From: Paludibacteraceae bacterium
GTDB lineage: Bacteria > Bacteroidota > Bacteroidia > Bacteroidales > Paludibacteraceae
Length of the DNA stretch: 36,275 bases
Assembly (NCBI GenBank): GCA_016280845.1
Contig: JAEEHO010000186.1
Location: 1 to 36,275, forward strand
Direction: 5' to 3'
Position numbers and translations under genes: made by a program. Within the stretch, counting starts at the first letter, position 1. The number at the start of each line of letters is the position of its first letter. This document shows, piece by piece, positions 23,577-30,051 of the stretch. The notes under the pieces were generated by a model, which was not told the origin of the DNA, made no database searches, and was given only the letters and a program-made list of their open reading frames with translations.

Positions 23577-23655
23577 GCTAACACGGATAGAGATATCCGA
23601 TAAACACCTGCCTTGTATAATTTGCGGATTATACATATGAGGCAGGTGTTTTTGT
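23577..23655 (+). ncRNA. Putative structured small RNA 1
   Basis: About 78 nt from the expected start of P1 to a T-run. It contains a perfect hairpin CGGATA-GAGA-TATCCG (23584-23599, GNRA-type tetraloop). A long terminator follows: AAACACCTGCC (23602-23612) with GGCAGGTGTTT (23641-23651), enclosing a second perfect stem TGTATAAT-TTGCGG-ATTATACA (23614-23635). No ORF with a ribosome site is present. No Rfam family is recognised by eye. Confidence 0.6.
23602..23653 (+). terminator. Terminator of small RNA 1
   Basis: An 11-bp outer stem and 8-bp inner stem, ending in five T. Its outer-stem sequence ACACCTG/CAGGTGT is reused in the terminator of small RNA 2. Confidence 0.75.
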
Positions 23656-23656
23656 G

Positions 23657-23685
23657 TTGACATACAATATAAGATATGCTATACT
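23657..23685 (+). promoter_or_regulatory. Promoter P2 of the small RNA region
   Basis: TTGACA (23657-23662), a 17-bp spacer and TATACT (23680-23685). It lies three bases after the T-run of small RNA 1 and shares a 22-bp -10 region with P1. Confidence 0.85.
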
Positions 23686-23691
23686 GCTCTT

Positions 23692-23828
23692 GTAGTAGAG
23701 TGGTATACATGTGGATATGTTGAAATCATCCTTTTGGTTTGTAAATCTCCATGAATCCAAAGAAAAACACCTGTCTCTATACACCTACTGTTAGACACAC
23801 CTACCCCTGCGGCAGGTGTTTTTCTTTT
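23692..23828 (+). ncRNA. Putative structured small RNA 2
   Basis: About 137 nt from the P2 start to a T-run. A 12-bp perfect stem GAAAAACACCTG (23762-23773) with CAGGTGTTTTTC (23813-23824) closes it. Between them are two more ACACCT copies (23781, 23797), so three alternative left arms could pair with the single AGGTGT. No credible ORF: a 25-codon frame at 23718 has no ribosome site. Not a standard tRNA. Confidence 0.55.
23762..23828 (+). terminator. Terminator of small RNA 2
   Basis: A 12-bp stem (23762-23773 with 23813-23824) with a 39-nt loop, followed by TTTT. A shorter CCTG-CGG-CAGG stem nested at the 3' side could compete. Confidence 0.6.
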
Positions 23829-23831
23829 GTC

Positions 23832-23860
23832 TTGACTTTGGCTGCCCTGTTTGCTATACT
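23832..23860 (+). promoter_or_regulatory. Promoter P3 upstream of the regulator genes
   Basis: TTGACT (23832-23837), a 17-bp spacer and TATACT (23855-23860), with GCTATACTG shared with P1 and P2. It would transcribe the membrane protein and sigma-like genes. Confidence 0.8.
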
Positions 23861-23908
23861 GTGCTTGTCAAAGCCCATAAATACCACATTATGAACAGGA
23901 GACCGCAT

Positions 23909-24136
23909 ATGGAAAACAAAAAAGATGAGCAAGACCTTGCATCGATCCCCTATTTCTTATATCAGGATGTGGCATATCGATTCGAACGGTCACAAAAGGC
24001 ACTGCTGATTGTGACTATTGTTGCACTAATTTTGGCTATTGTGTTGGTAGTCGGCATGATTCTCATGACTCAGGTGTGGTCACAAGCCATGCATGAGTGT
24101 GACTGTCAAGCCCTTGTCGATACCCTTAAACTTTGA
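23909..24136 (+). CDS. Small single-pass membrane protein
   Basis: 75 residues. I chose ATG 23909 because AGGAGA (23897-23902) is six bases upstream; an earlier ATG at 23891 lacks one. A charged N-terminus (ENKKDEQD), then one strong membrane helix (residues about 31-52, LLIVTIVALILAIVLVVGMILM), then a short Cys-containing tail (HECDCQALVD). Role unknown; it follows lysis genes and P3 and may modulate lysis or the envelope. Confidence 0.8.
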   Translation: MENKKDEQDLASIPYFLYQDVAYRFERSQKALLIVTIVALILAIVLVVGMILMTQVWSQAMHECDCQALVDTLKL

Positions 24137-24341
24137 TTTGTCTCGGAGCGAGATCGCTTTTCTTATAGATGAGTACATCTTCTCAGCCCGAGACCGAGAC
24201 ATCCTGAAATCTCGGTTTTTAGATGGTGTCACCTATGAAAAGCTCGCAGAAATGTATGATTTGTCGGTCAGACAAGTCAAAAACATAATACGCAAGTCAA
24301 GAGATCAGGTCTTTCGACATGTTGACCGATTATTGCACTAA
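24093..24341 (+). CDS. Sigma-70 region 4-like DNA-binding regulator
   Basis: 82 residues at most; the exact start is uncertain because no ribosome site precedes ATG 24093, and translation may be coupled to the overlapping gene. From about residue 30 it reads SARDRDILKSRFLDGVTYEKLAEMYDLSVRQVKNIIRKSRDQV, the helix-turn-helix of sigma region 4. Such proteins in Gram-positive phages (ArpU-like and related) can control late genes. It is followed directly by a terminator, so it forms a two-gene unit behind P3. Confidence 0.82.
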   Translation: MSVTVKPLSIPLNFDLSRSEIAFLIDEYIFSARDRDILKSRFLDGVTYEKLAEMYDLSVRQVKNIIRKSRDQVFRHVDRLLH

Positions 24342-24346
24342 ACTTG

Positions 24347-24377
24347 CCCCTCGGTTTCATTGCCGAGGGGTCTTTTT
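24347..24377 (+). terminator. Rho-independent terminator after the regulator unit
   Basis: CCCCTCGG (24347-24354) pairs perfectly with CCGAGGGG (24363-24370) around an 8-nt loop, followed by TCTTTTT. Confidence 0.9.
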
Positions 24378-24412
24378 ATTTGTATGATTTTAGGCAAGGA
24401 GGTGAGACTTGC

Positions 24413-24790
24413 ATGGTCTATGTGTACTATAACCCAAACCCGGCAGGGCGAAGGGTCGGTGATTGCTCAGTCAGAGCAGTCTCAAAGGCTCTCAAGATCG
24501 ACTGGGAGACCGCATATGCGATGCTGACTCAGGCAGGCTTTGACATGTGCGATATGCCCTCGAGTGACTCGGTGTGGGGTGCAGTGCTCAGAAAAAACGG
24601 TTTTTATAGAAAAGCAGTGCCGAATACCTGCCCGAATTGCTATACTGCCCGAGACTTTTGCAGGGATCATCCCCTAGGCACTTTTGTACTTGGGTTTGGT
24701 GGTCATGTGGCGACTGTGCATGATGGTCAGATCTTCGACAGTTGGGACTCGAGTAAAGAGATCCCTCAATTCTTTTGGGAGGAAAGATAA
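24413..24790 (+). CDS. Papain-like (C39-like) cysteine peptidase
   Basis: 125 residues from ATG 24413 behind AAGGAGGTGAG; the longer frame would begin inside the terminator. The candidate catalytic set is C18 in GDCSVRAVSKAL, H98 in GFGGHVATVHDG and D109 or D112 in FDSWDS, the order of papain-fold peptidases. Related small peptidases occur in gut phages, where the substrate is unknown; a role in processing virion proteins is one possibility. It heads the gene block running to 27394, and its stop overlaps the next ATG. Confidence 0.75.
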   Translation: MVYVYYNPNPAGRRVGDCSVRAVSKALKIDWETAYAMLTQAGFDMCDMPSSDSVWGAVLRKNGFYRKAVPNTCPNCYTARDFCRDHPLGTFVLGFGGHVATVHDGQIFDSWDSSKEIPQFFWEER

Positions 24791-25155
24791 TGGCATACAA
24801 TTTTCCAATGAGTTACTACCCCTATCAGATGCCGATGCAGGCACAGGCTCAGTCACAGACCTCTTCGGGGGTCATTTGGGTACAGGGCGAGGCAGGGGCC
24901 AAGAGTTACCTTGTTGCCCCGAATAATACAGTCTATCTGTGGGACTCTGAGTCGCAGACAATCTATGTAAAGTCGGCAGATGCCTCAGGAATGCCCTCTA
25001 TTAAGGTTTTAGATTACAAGGTAAGAAATACTGCACCCGAGCCTAAAACCTCGAATTTCGTCACGAGAGACGAGCTTGAGGGCATTTTAGAGCAATTAAG
25101 AAAGGAGATCAGTCATGAATCCGATGCAAATCATGCAGATGCTCTCTCAGTTTAA
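24790..25155 (+). CDS. Conserved hypothetical protein (possible virion protein)
   Basis: 121 residues from ATG 24790 (TAATG overlap, GGGAGGAAAG upstream). The N-terminus is Tyr/Met/Gln/Pro rich (MSYYPYQMPMQAQAQSQ). The centre is GVIWVQGEAGAKSYLVAPNN then VYLWDSESQTIYVKSADASG. The C-terminal segment is a helix (RDELEGILEQLRKEI). I recall similar proteins in Clostridia gut phages, of unknown role. The start of the next gene lies inside its 3' end. Confidence 0.8.
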   Translation: MAYNFPMSYYPYQMPMQAQAQSQTSSGVIWVQGEAGAKSYLVAPNNTVYLWDSESQTIYVKSADASGMPSIKVLDYKVRNTAPEPKTSNFVTRDELEGILEQLRKEISHESDANHADALSV

Positions 25156-25321
25156 GGGCAACCCTGCTCAGATGCTCTCTCAGAGGGGCATGCAAGTGCC
25201 CCCGGCAATGATGGGCAACCCCGAGCAGATGGTCAGACACCTGATGCAGACAGGGCAGGTCAACCAAAATGCACTCAATCAGGCGATGCAGATGGCATCA
25301 CAGATGGGTATTAAATTTTGA
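25115..25321 (+). CDS. Met/Gln-rich small protein
   Basis: 68 residues from ATG 25115 behind AAAGGAGAT; overlaps the previous gene by 41 bases. It is strikingly rich in methionine and glutamine (MNPMQIMQMLSQFKGNPAQM, repeated MGNPEQM). No known function; found next to the same neighbours in related phages as far as I recall. Confidence 0.78.
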   Translation: MNPMQIMQMLSQFKGNPAQMLSQRGMQVPPAMMGNPEQMVRHLMQTGQVNQNALNQAMQMASQMGIKF

Positions 25322-25376
25322 TACAAGGTCGGTGCACAGACTTTGATTATAAACACACAAAAGGAGGCTTTTATTT

Positions 25377-26180
25377 ATGGCTTTGACAGATGAAAATGGC
25401 GGCATGAGCACAACCATGCTTGTATCGCCCACAGGCGGCTACTCGGGCAATGGTGGCGGCTTTGGCAATGGTTTTGGCGGTGACGGTTGGTGGATCGTCC
25501 TTCTGCTCTTACTCTTTGCAGGCGGTAACTGGGGCAACAACAACGGCGGCGGTTATGGCATGCCCTATGTGGTAAATGACGGCGGTATTCAGAGGGGCTT
25601 CGATCAGGCAGCCATCATGGGTGGTATCAACGGCATTCAGAGCGGTGTGCAGAATCTCGCCACCCAGTTATGCAACTGTTGCGGTGATATGCAGATGAGC
25701 CTTGCAAACGGTTTTGCAAGTGCTGAGCAGGGTGCAAACGCAAGAGCGATGGCAAACATGCAACAGTTATTCGGTATCCAGTCACAGATGGATGACTGTT
25801 GTTGCGAGAATCGGCTCGCAAGTGCCGACCTCAAGTACACGATTGCCACCGAGAATTGTGCAGACCGGGCGGCCCTCGCCGATGGTCTGAGAGACCTGCT
25901 TGCAAATCAGACGGCAAACACACAGAGAATCCTCGACCAGTTGTGTCAGGACAAGATCGATGCAAAGAACGATGAGATTGCCAACCTTCGTCAGCAGATC
26001 GCAATGAAAGACCTTGCGGCATCTCAGGTGGCTCAGAATGCATTTATTGCACAGGGATTCTCAAATGAGGTCGATGCCCTGTACAATCGTTTGAGCAACT
26101 GCCCTGTACCGAGTACCCCGGTCTATGGTCGCACACCGATATTTACCTGCAATAATGGTGGATGCGGTTGCGGTATGTAA
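25377..26180 (+). CDS. Gly-rich protein with membrane-like segment and helical C-terminus
   Basis: 267 residues behind AAAGGAGGC. Residues about 20-65 are Gly/Asn-rich and flank one hydrophobic run (WWIVLLLLLFAGG). Cys-rich motifs follow (CNCCG, DDCCCE). The centre and C-terminus are helical (DLRDLLANQTANTQRILDQL, DEIANLRQQIAMKD), ending in NNGGCGCGM. Domain order resembles abundant uncharacterised proteins of Clostridia gut phages; virion or membrane location is inferred. Confidence 0.78.
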   Translation: MALTDENGGMSTTMLVSPTGGYSGNGGGFGNGFGGDGWWIVLLLLLFAGGNWGNNNGGGYGMPYVVNDGGIQRGFDQAAIMGGINGIQSGVQNLATQLCNCCGDMQMSLANGFASAEQGANARAMANMQQLFGIQSQMDDCCCENRLASADLKYTIATENCADRAALADGLRDLLANQTANTQRILDQLCQDKIDAKNDEIANLRQQIAMKDLAASQVAQNAFIAQGFSNEVDALYNRLSNCPVPSTPVYGRTPIFTCNNGGCGCGM

Positions 26181-26192
26181 GGGGGTGATACC

Positions 26193-26642
26193 ATGGCAGA
26201 ATATCTAGCAAATGCAGTGCAGTCGATTGCTCTCAATCAGCCTGCCATCTTTACTGCTTCTATCCCTTGCAACCGAGGGTATGTCTACCATGAGGATGAG
26301 ACAGGGATTTTTATTCTCAAGGGTATCACAAACAACTGCTTTGCAAGGTATCAGGTGACTTTCAATGGCAATGTGGCTATACCGACAGGGGGTGCAGTCG
26401 CCCCGATTGCGGTGGCACTGGCAGTCAATGGCGAGCCAAGAGTGACAAGTCGGGCGATCTTTACCCCGGCGGCAGTCGATACTTATGGCAATGTGACAAG
26501 CACTGCCATCATTACAGTGCCCAAGGGTTGTTGTTTTACTCTCTCGGTGAGATATGTCTCAGCCGATGAAGATCCTGCAACGACACCAACCCCGGTCATC
26601 GAGATGCAAAATGCAAATCTTGTGATTGACCGCATAGCATAA
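26193..26642 (+). CDS. Beta-rich protein, possible jelly-roll decoration protein
   Basis: 149 residues behind AAGGGGGTGATA. Sequence such as IALNQPAIFTASIPCNRGYVYHEDETGIFILKG and ITVPKGCCFTLSVRYVSADE suggests a C1q/TNF-like or other jelly-roll beta sandwich; VAPIAVALAVNGEP is typical of such folds in phage surface proteins. Function uncertain; possibly a virion decoration. Confidence 0.7.
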   Translation: MAEYLANAVQSIALNQPAIFTASIPCNRGYVYHEDETGIFILKGITNNCFARYQVTFNGNVAIPTGGAVAPIAVALAVNGEPRVTSRAIFTPAAVDTYGNVTSTAIITVPKGCCFTLSVRYVSADEDPATTPTPVIEMQNANLVIDRIA

Positions 26643-26656
26643 TAAGGAGGTATAGT

Positions 26657-27064
26657 ATGCATAAATTGATGGAATATGTCTGTGACCAACTCGATGAACT
26701 CGAGCGAAAAGCAGAAAAAGAGGGTAAACTCTCAATGTCTGAGATCGAGTACCTTGATAAGCTCGCCCACATCAAGAAAAGCCTGCTTTCGGCAGATGAG
26801 ATGTGGGATCAGAGCGAGTACAGTGAGGAAAATCGCAGAGGCGGCGGTGGCAATAGTTACCGAGGCAGTTATGCTCGCAGATCCTATATGGACGGCGGCT
26901 CTTATGCCCGGGGGCGAGGCAGAAACGCTCGCCGAGATGCCATGGGCAGATACTCAGGGGCAGATGAGATGGTCGATGAACTCAGAGACCTGATGCAGTC
27001 TGCACCCGATACGCAGACCAAGCAAGACATACAGAGAATCGTTTCAAGACTCGAGCAGATGTGA
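26657..27064 (+). CDS. Conserved hypothetical protein with Gly/Arg/Tyr-rich centre
   Basis: 135 residues behind AAGGAGGTATAG. The helical N-terminus (MHKLMEYVCDQLDELERKAE...SMSEIEYLDKLAHIKKSLL) is followed by a low-complexity section of Gly, Arg, Ser and Tyr (residues about 60-100) and a helical end. The same design recurs in gut phages; no function is known. The Arg/Gly section could bind nucleic acid. Confidence 0.78.
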   Translation: MHKLMEYVCDQLDELERKAEKEGKLSMSEIEYLDKLAHIKKSLLSADEMWDQSEYSEENRRGGGGNSYRGSYARRSYMDGGSYARGRGRNARRDAMGRYSGADEMVDELRDLMQSAPDTQTKQDIQRIVSRLEQM

Positions 27065-27085
27065 CGGAAAGGGCGGTGACCTCTT

Positions 27086-27394
27086 GTGATAACTGAAAGA
27101 GACTTGCAGGAGGCTATTGCCGAATGTGAGGGGCAGAGACACCCAACCTCAGCCACATGCATCAAGTTAGCGGCTTTTCTGATTATCAGGGAGCACATGT
27201 TTGGCGAGCCACAATCATACTCATATGCGATGCCCACACCTGCTCATGTAGAGTATCAGTCGGAGACAGAATTTGCCGACATTATCAGGGGCAAGTCGAT
27301 TGAGGATGTTTTGGCGGTGTTTGATGAACTCATGTCAACTCTCAGCCTTGTAAATCGAGGCTTGTATGAGTCTGTACTCAGAAAAATTAAATAA
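27086..27394 (+). CDS. Conserved hypothetical protein
   Basis: 102 residues, GTG start at 27086 with GGGCGGTGA upstream. Mixed helical protein (ERDLQEAIAECEGQRHPTSATCIKLAAFLII, EFADIIRGKSIEDVLAVFDELMSTL). It pairs with the preceding gene in this position. Last gene before the terminator and the second palindromic element. No function can be assigned. Confidence 0.75.
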   Translation: MITERDLQEAIAECEGQRHPTSATCIKLAAFLIIREHMFGEPQSYSYAMPTPAHVEYQSETEFADIIRGKSIEDVLAVFDELMSTLSLVNRGLYESVLRKIK

Positions 27395-27420
27395 CAATAT
27401 TTTACCCGAGCATCTGTTTA

Positions 27421-27442
27421 CCGAACATTTGTTCGGGTTTTT
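27421..27442 (+). terminator. Rho-independent terminator
   Basis: CCGAAC (27421-27426), a 4-nt loop and GTTCGG (27431-27436), then GTTTTT. A longer alternative pairs ACCCGA (27404-27409) with TCGGGT. Confidence 0.75.
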
Positions 27443-27534
27443 AGTGTAGATAAAACCTACATTTTCGGAAAGTCTCTATAGAACCTTTTTTTTATGGGGG
27501 ACTTTTCCGAAATGTATATTTTATCTACACTTTT
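27443..27534 (-). repeat. Palindromic element copy B (inverted relative to copy A)
   Basis: Arms 27443-27473 and 27501-27534 enclose a 27-bp spacer, the same length as in copy A, with the eight-base A/T tract at the same place. Reverse-complemented, the right arm equals copy A's left arm over 34 bp and the left arm equals copy A's right arm over 31 bp. It lies between a terminator and a promoter, with phased GTAAAAA boxes beyond the same arm as in copy A. Confidence 0.82.
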
Positions 27535-27557
27535 TTATCACATTTTGTACAGAAAAA

Positions 27558-27587
27558 GTAAAAAGAAGTAAAAAACAGTAAAAAACC
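27558..27587 (+). repeat. Three 10-bp phased GTAAAAA boxes before a promoter
   Basis: GTAAAAAGAA, GTAAAAAACA and GTAAAAAACC follow without gaps; two bases later comes TTGACA (27590). The array occupies the position of an UP element or of a tandem activator site. Confidence 0.72.
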
Positions 27588-27589
27588 TA

Positions 27590-27618
27590 TTGACAGAGGG
27601 TGAGAGGGGGTGTATAAT
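27590..27618 (+). promoter_or_regulatory. Promoter of the replication/recombination operon
   Basis: TTGACA (27590-27595), a 17-bp spacer and TATAAT (27613-27618): exact consensus, preceded by the GTAAAAA boxes. The Xre-type gene starts about 45 bp after the expected start point. Confidence 0.9.
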
Positions 27619-27670
27619 GGTCTCAGGTCGAAAAAGGCGACCGCAAGTAAAATCAAAGGAGGTGCAAATA

Positions 27671-27874
27671 ATGACACTTGGCGAACGATTGATGGAGTAC
27701 CGAGCGAAAGAGCGGATCAATCAGGTCGAGATGGCTGCCCGATGTGGGTTATCAAAGCAGACTATCTACTCAATCGAAAACGGTTTGCAAGAGCCGGGCA
27801 AGATGACCATCATCAAGATTGAGCAGGTCATCGGAAAGGAGTCAGCAGATGAGGGCGAGTATATCGAGCATTAA
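27671..27874 (+). CDS. Xre/Cro-type helix-turn-helix regulator
   Basis: 67 residues from ATG 27671 behind AAAGGAGGTG. Classic HTH_3 sequence: LGERLMEYRAKERINQVEMAARCGLSKQTIYSIENGLQEPGKMTI. Length suggests a Cro-like or small repressor without an extra domain. As the first gene after the promoter it could autoregulate this operon and bind the nearby palindromic element. Its end overlaps the next start. Confidence 0.88.
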   Translation: MTLGERLMEYRAKERINQVEMAARCGLSKQTIYSIENGLQEPGKMTIIKIEQVIGKESADEGEYIEH

Positions 27875-28592
27875 ACTGTACAAGGCATGTCGCAGGGCAT
27901 ACCAACTCAAGTACATCAATCGGCTTGTACCGATGCAAAAGGCTGATGCTCTCGAGACTGGGACAAACTACCATGCAAAGCTCGAGCAACTCTATAAGAC
28001 AGGCGACTTTGACAAAGACCTCACAAAAGAGACTGCAATGGCACTCGCATACAAGCGGTGGATCTACCCTCTTTTTGTCGGGCAGTCTGCCGAAGATCGC
28101 TTTGAGTGCAGGGTCGGCAAGCATACACTTGTGGGCATCACAGACGGCATTGCGGCTGATGGGTGCATCATCGAGCACAAGACCACATCTCTCTTGTCAC
28201 TCGATGAGTATGAGTACAACCTGCAATGGGATGAGCAGTTGATGGCATACATGCTTGCCACAGGTGCTCGAAAGGTGTACTATACTGTGTGTCGCAAGCC
28301 GAATATCAGACAAAAGGCAAGCGAGTCTGACGAAGAGTTTTTTGAGCGGATGTGCGATTGGTATTATACCGATACCGATGACAAGATCAGGCTCTTCGAG
28401 ATCACCAAGACGGATGCCGAGATTGAGGCTTTTCGCAAGTCACTCAATGAGGTGATGACCGAGATGGAGTATACAGTCGACTACTACAAAAACACCTGCC
28501 ACTGTCACTCATGGGGCAGACAGTGTGAGTATGCAAGCATTTGCCTGACATATCGCCCCGGCGATACCCCTGCAAACTTTGAGACATGGTAG
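27849..28592 (+). CDS. Cas4/PD-(D/E)XK-type exonuclease
   Basis: 247 residues from ATG 27849 behind AAAGGAGTC. N-terminal ISSIKLYKACRRAYQLKYI, central nuclease core G-I-T-D99 ... I-I-E109-H-K111-T-T, and a QWDEQLMAYML motif belong to the PDDEXK_1/Cas4-RecB family. Cysteines at the start (C of KACRRAY) and the end (CHCHSWGRQCEYASIC) may hold an iron-sulfur cluster. It probably resects phage DNA ends for the recombination proteins encoded downstream. Confidence 0.85.
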   Translation: MRASISSIKLYKACRRAYQLKYINRLVPMQKADALETGTNYHAKLEQLYKTGDFDKDLTKETAMALAYKRWIYPLFVGQSAEDRFECRVGKHTLVGITDGIAADGCIIEHKTTSLLSLDEYEYNLQWDEQLMAYMLATGARKVYYTVCRKPNIRQKASESDEEFFERMCDWYYTDTDDKIRLFEITKTDAEIEAFRKSLNEVMTEMEYTVDYYKNTCHCHSWGRQCEYASICLTYRPGDTPANFETW

Positions 28593-28600
28593 GTGGATCG

Positions 28601-28789
28601 ATGATCTATGAGGCAAGCAAGGATGATTTTATACTGGCATCGGCGATTGCCCTCTGTATCATGGCCCCCGATGCATACTCGAGACAAATCATGAAGGATT
28701 TTATCAATAAGACATCGGCTCTGCTCTTTACTGATGAGGGGCGAGCAGAGATGTACAACAAACGAAAGGAGTTAAAACATGGAGATTAG
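28601..28789 (+). CDS. Small hypothetical protein
   Basis: 62 residues from ATG 28601, with TAGGTGG upstream. Mostly helical (DFILASAIALCIMAPDAYSRQIMKDFINK). The end overlaps the ATPase gene start. No family recognised; operon placement suggests a replication or recombination accessory. Confidence 0.65.
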   Translation: MIYEASKDDFILASAIALCIMAPDAYSRQIMKDFINKTSALLFTDEGRAEMYNKRKELKHGD

Positions 28790-29516
28790 CAAGATTGATG
28801 ATAATATCAGCAAGAACCTGCCCTATACCGCATTGCTCTATTGCCCACCGGGTGTCGGCAAGAGCACTGCCATCGGTTTGGCGGCTGAGCAGGGCGAGGG
28901 CAAGACCCTTGTGCTTGATATTGACCGCACGATTGACCGCACAATGGCAAAGAAAGAGGTTGTGAAAGACACAAGCAAACTCTTCTCGGTCAAGATCGAC
29001 AATGTGCATACCTTTGATGCATGGACAAACACCCTCAAAGAACTCAAGGCAATGAAGGATGCCGGGGCACTTGATTTTGAGACCATCGCAGTCGATAACA
29101 TCAGCGAGCTTGAGCGGTGCATCCTCTCTGACCTCGGGTCACAGGGTAAAAACAAGGGTGTGCCTGCCATGGGCGACTATCAGTACATGCAGTTTAAGTT
29201 GGTAAACTCTCTGAGATTTATGAAATCTCTTGGGGTCAATATCATTTGGACGGCTTGGGAAGATTGTGCACAGTTTACCATGCCTGATGGCACTGGGTAC
29301 TCGAGACTTGTGCCGAAGATCAGCACCAAAATCCTCGATAACATTTGCGGCTTGTGTGATGTGGTCGGCAAGATCATGGTCAACAAAGATGGTCAGCATG
29401 GTATCATCCTCGAGGCTCAGCAGAATATTTACGCAAAGAATCAGATCGACTCTCGCAAGGCATGCAAGGTCGAAAACTTTATCAATTTTGAAAGAGAGGT
29501 AAATACAAATGAGTGA
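28779..29516 (+). CDS. Sak4-like RecA-fold ATPase (AAA_24)
   Basis: 245 residues. Walker A is CPPGVGKST (residues 22-30); Walker B-like FETIAVDNISE is near 102-112; GVNIIWTAWED and the PKISTKILDNICGLCDVVGK segment are typical of phage AAA_24/Sak4 proteins. These are RecA-like single-strand annealing recombinases. It sits beside its usual partner, the DUF669 ssDNA-binding protein, whose start it overlaps. Confidence 0.88.
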   Translation: MEISKIDDNISKNLPYTALLYCPPGVGKSTAIGLAAEQGEGKTLVLDIDRTIDRTMAKKEVVKDTSKLFSVKIDNVHTFDAWTNTLKELKAMKDAGALDFETIAVDNISELERCILSDLGSQGKNKGVPAMGDYQYMQFKLVNSLRFMKSLGVNIIWTAWEDCAQFTMPDGTGYSRLVPKISTKILDNICGLCDVVGKIMVNKDGQHGIILEAQQNIYAKNQIDSRKACKVENFINFEREVNTNE

Positions 29517-29982
29517 TTGGAGTTATCAGAGAGAAGAGAGCAGTTTGGCAGTACCTGTGGGCAAGCACCGGGTTCGGATCAAAGAGGTCAAGAAAAAGCA
29601 GAGCAAGAAGGGCAATGATATGCTCGAGATCACTCTGCAGGTGTCGGGTATGAATAGCCTGTTGTGGCACTATATCGTGTTTATGCCCGACAGACCCGAG
29701 GTGACCAACCGCATGCTCACCCAGTTCTTTGACAGTTTTAAAGACATCAAAGAGGGTGACTTTGTACTTGCCAACTGGGTCGGCAAGGTCGGGGCATGTG
29801 TGGTCGCAGTCGACAAGGATGATGAGACCCGGACTCGCATCTCCTACTTTATCAAGGCAGACAAGCAGGGCGATTTGCCTGCATGGGTCGAGCCTGAGAA
29901 GTCGGGCGGTGCAACAGTCACCGAAGCCCCTGATGGTTTTGTCGACATGGGCAATGTTGACACCGACATCCCTTTTATGTAA
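29509..29982 (+). CDS. DUF669 single-stranded-DNA-binding protein
   Basis: 157 residues. VPVGKHRVRIKEVKKKQSKK and MLEITLQVSG open the DUF669 beta barrel; FFDSFKDIKEGDFVLANWVGK follows. The C-terminus VDTDIPFM resembles the acidic tip of bacterial SSB proteins, which recruits replication partners. It very likely coats ssDNA for the Sak4-like protein and primase-helicase. Confidence 0.85.
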   Translation: MSDWSYQREESSLAVPVGKHRVRIKEVKKKQSKKGNDMLEITLQVSGMNSLLWHYIVFMPDRPEVTNRMLTQFFDSFKDIKEGDFVLANWVGKVGACVVAVDKDDETRTRISYFIKADKQGDLPAWVEPEKSGGATVTEAPDGFVDMGNVDTDIPFM

Positions 29983-29996
29983 GATCAACCGACACC

Positions 29997-30037
29997 GGGC
30001 GACTTGGCTTGCAAAGGCAGGTCGGGTCGCCCACTTT
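29997..30037 (+). terminator. Hairpin with T-run between SSB-like and resolvase genes
   Basis: GGGCGAC (29997-30003) pairs with GTCGCCC (30026-30032), followed by ACTTTTT. It could partly terminate or protect the upstream mRNA, so downstream genes would be made in lower amount. Confidence 0.6.
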
Positions 30038-30051
30038 TTGTGAGGTGACAC

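Noticed and set aside
23692..23770. tRNA-like gene in small RNA 2
   Set aside because: A D-arm-like stretch is present but there is no proper T-arm, anticodon stem or acceptor pairing.
23718..23795. 25-codon ORF in small RNA 2
   Set aside because: No ribosome site, short, and it runs into the terminator stem.
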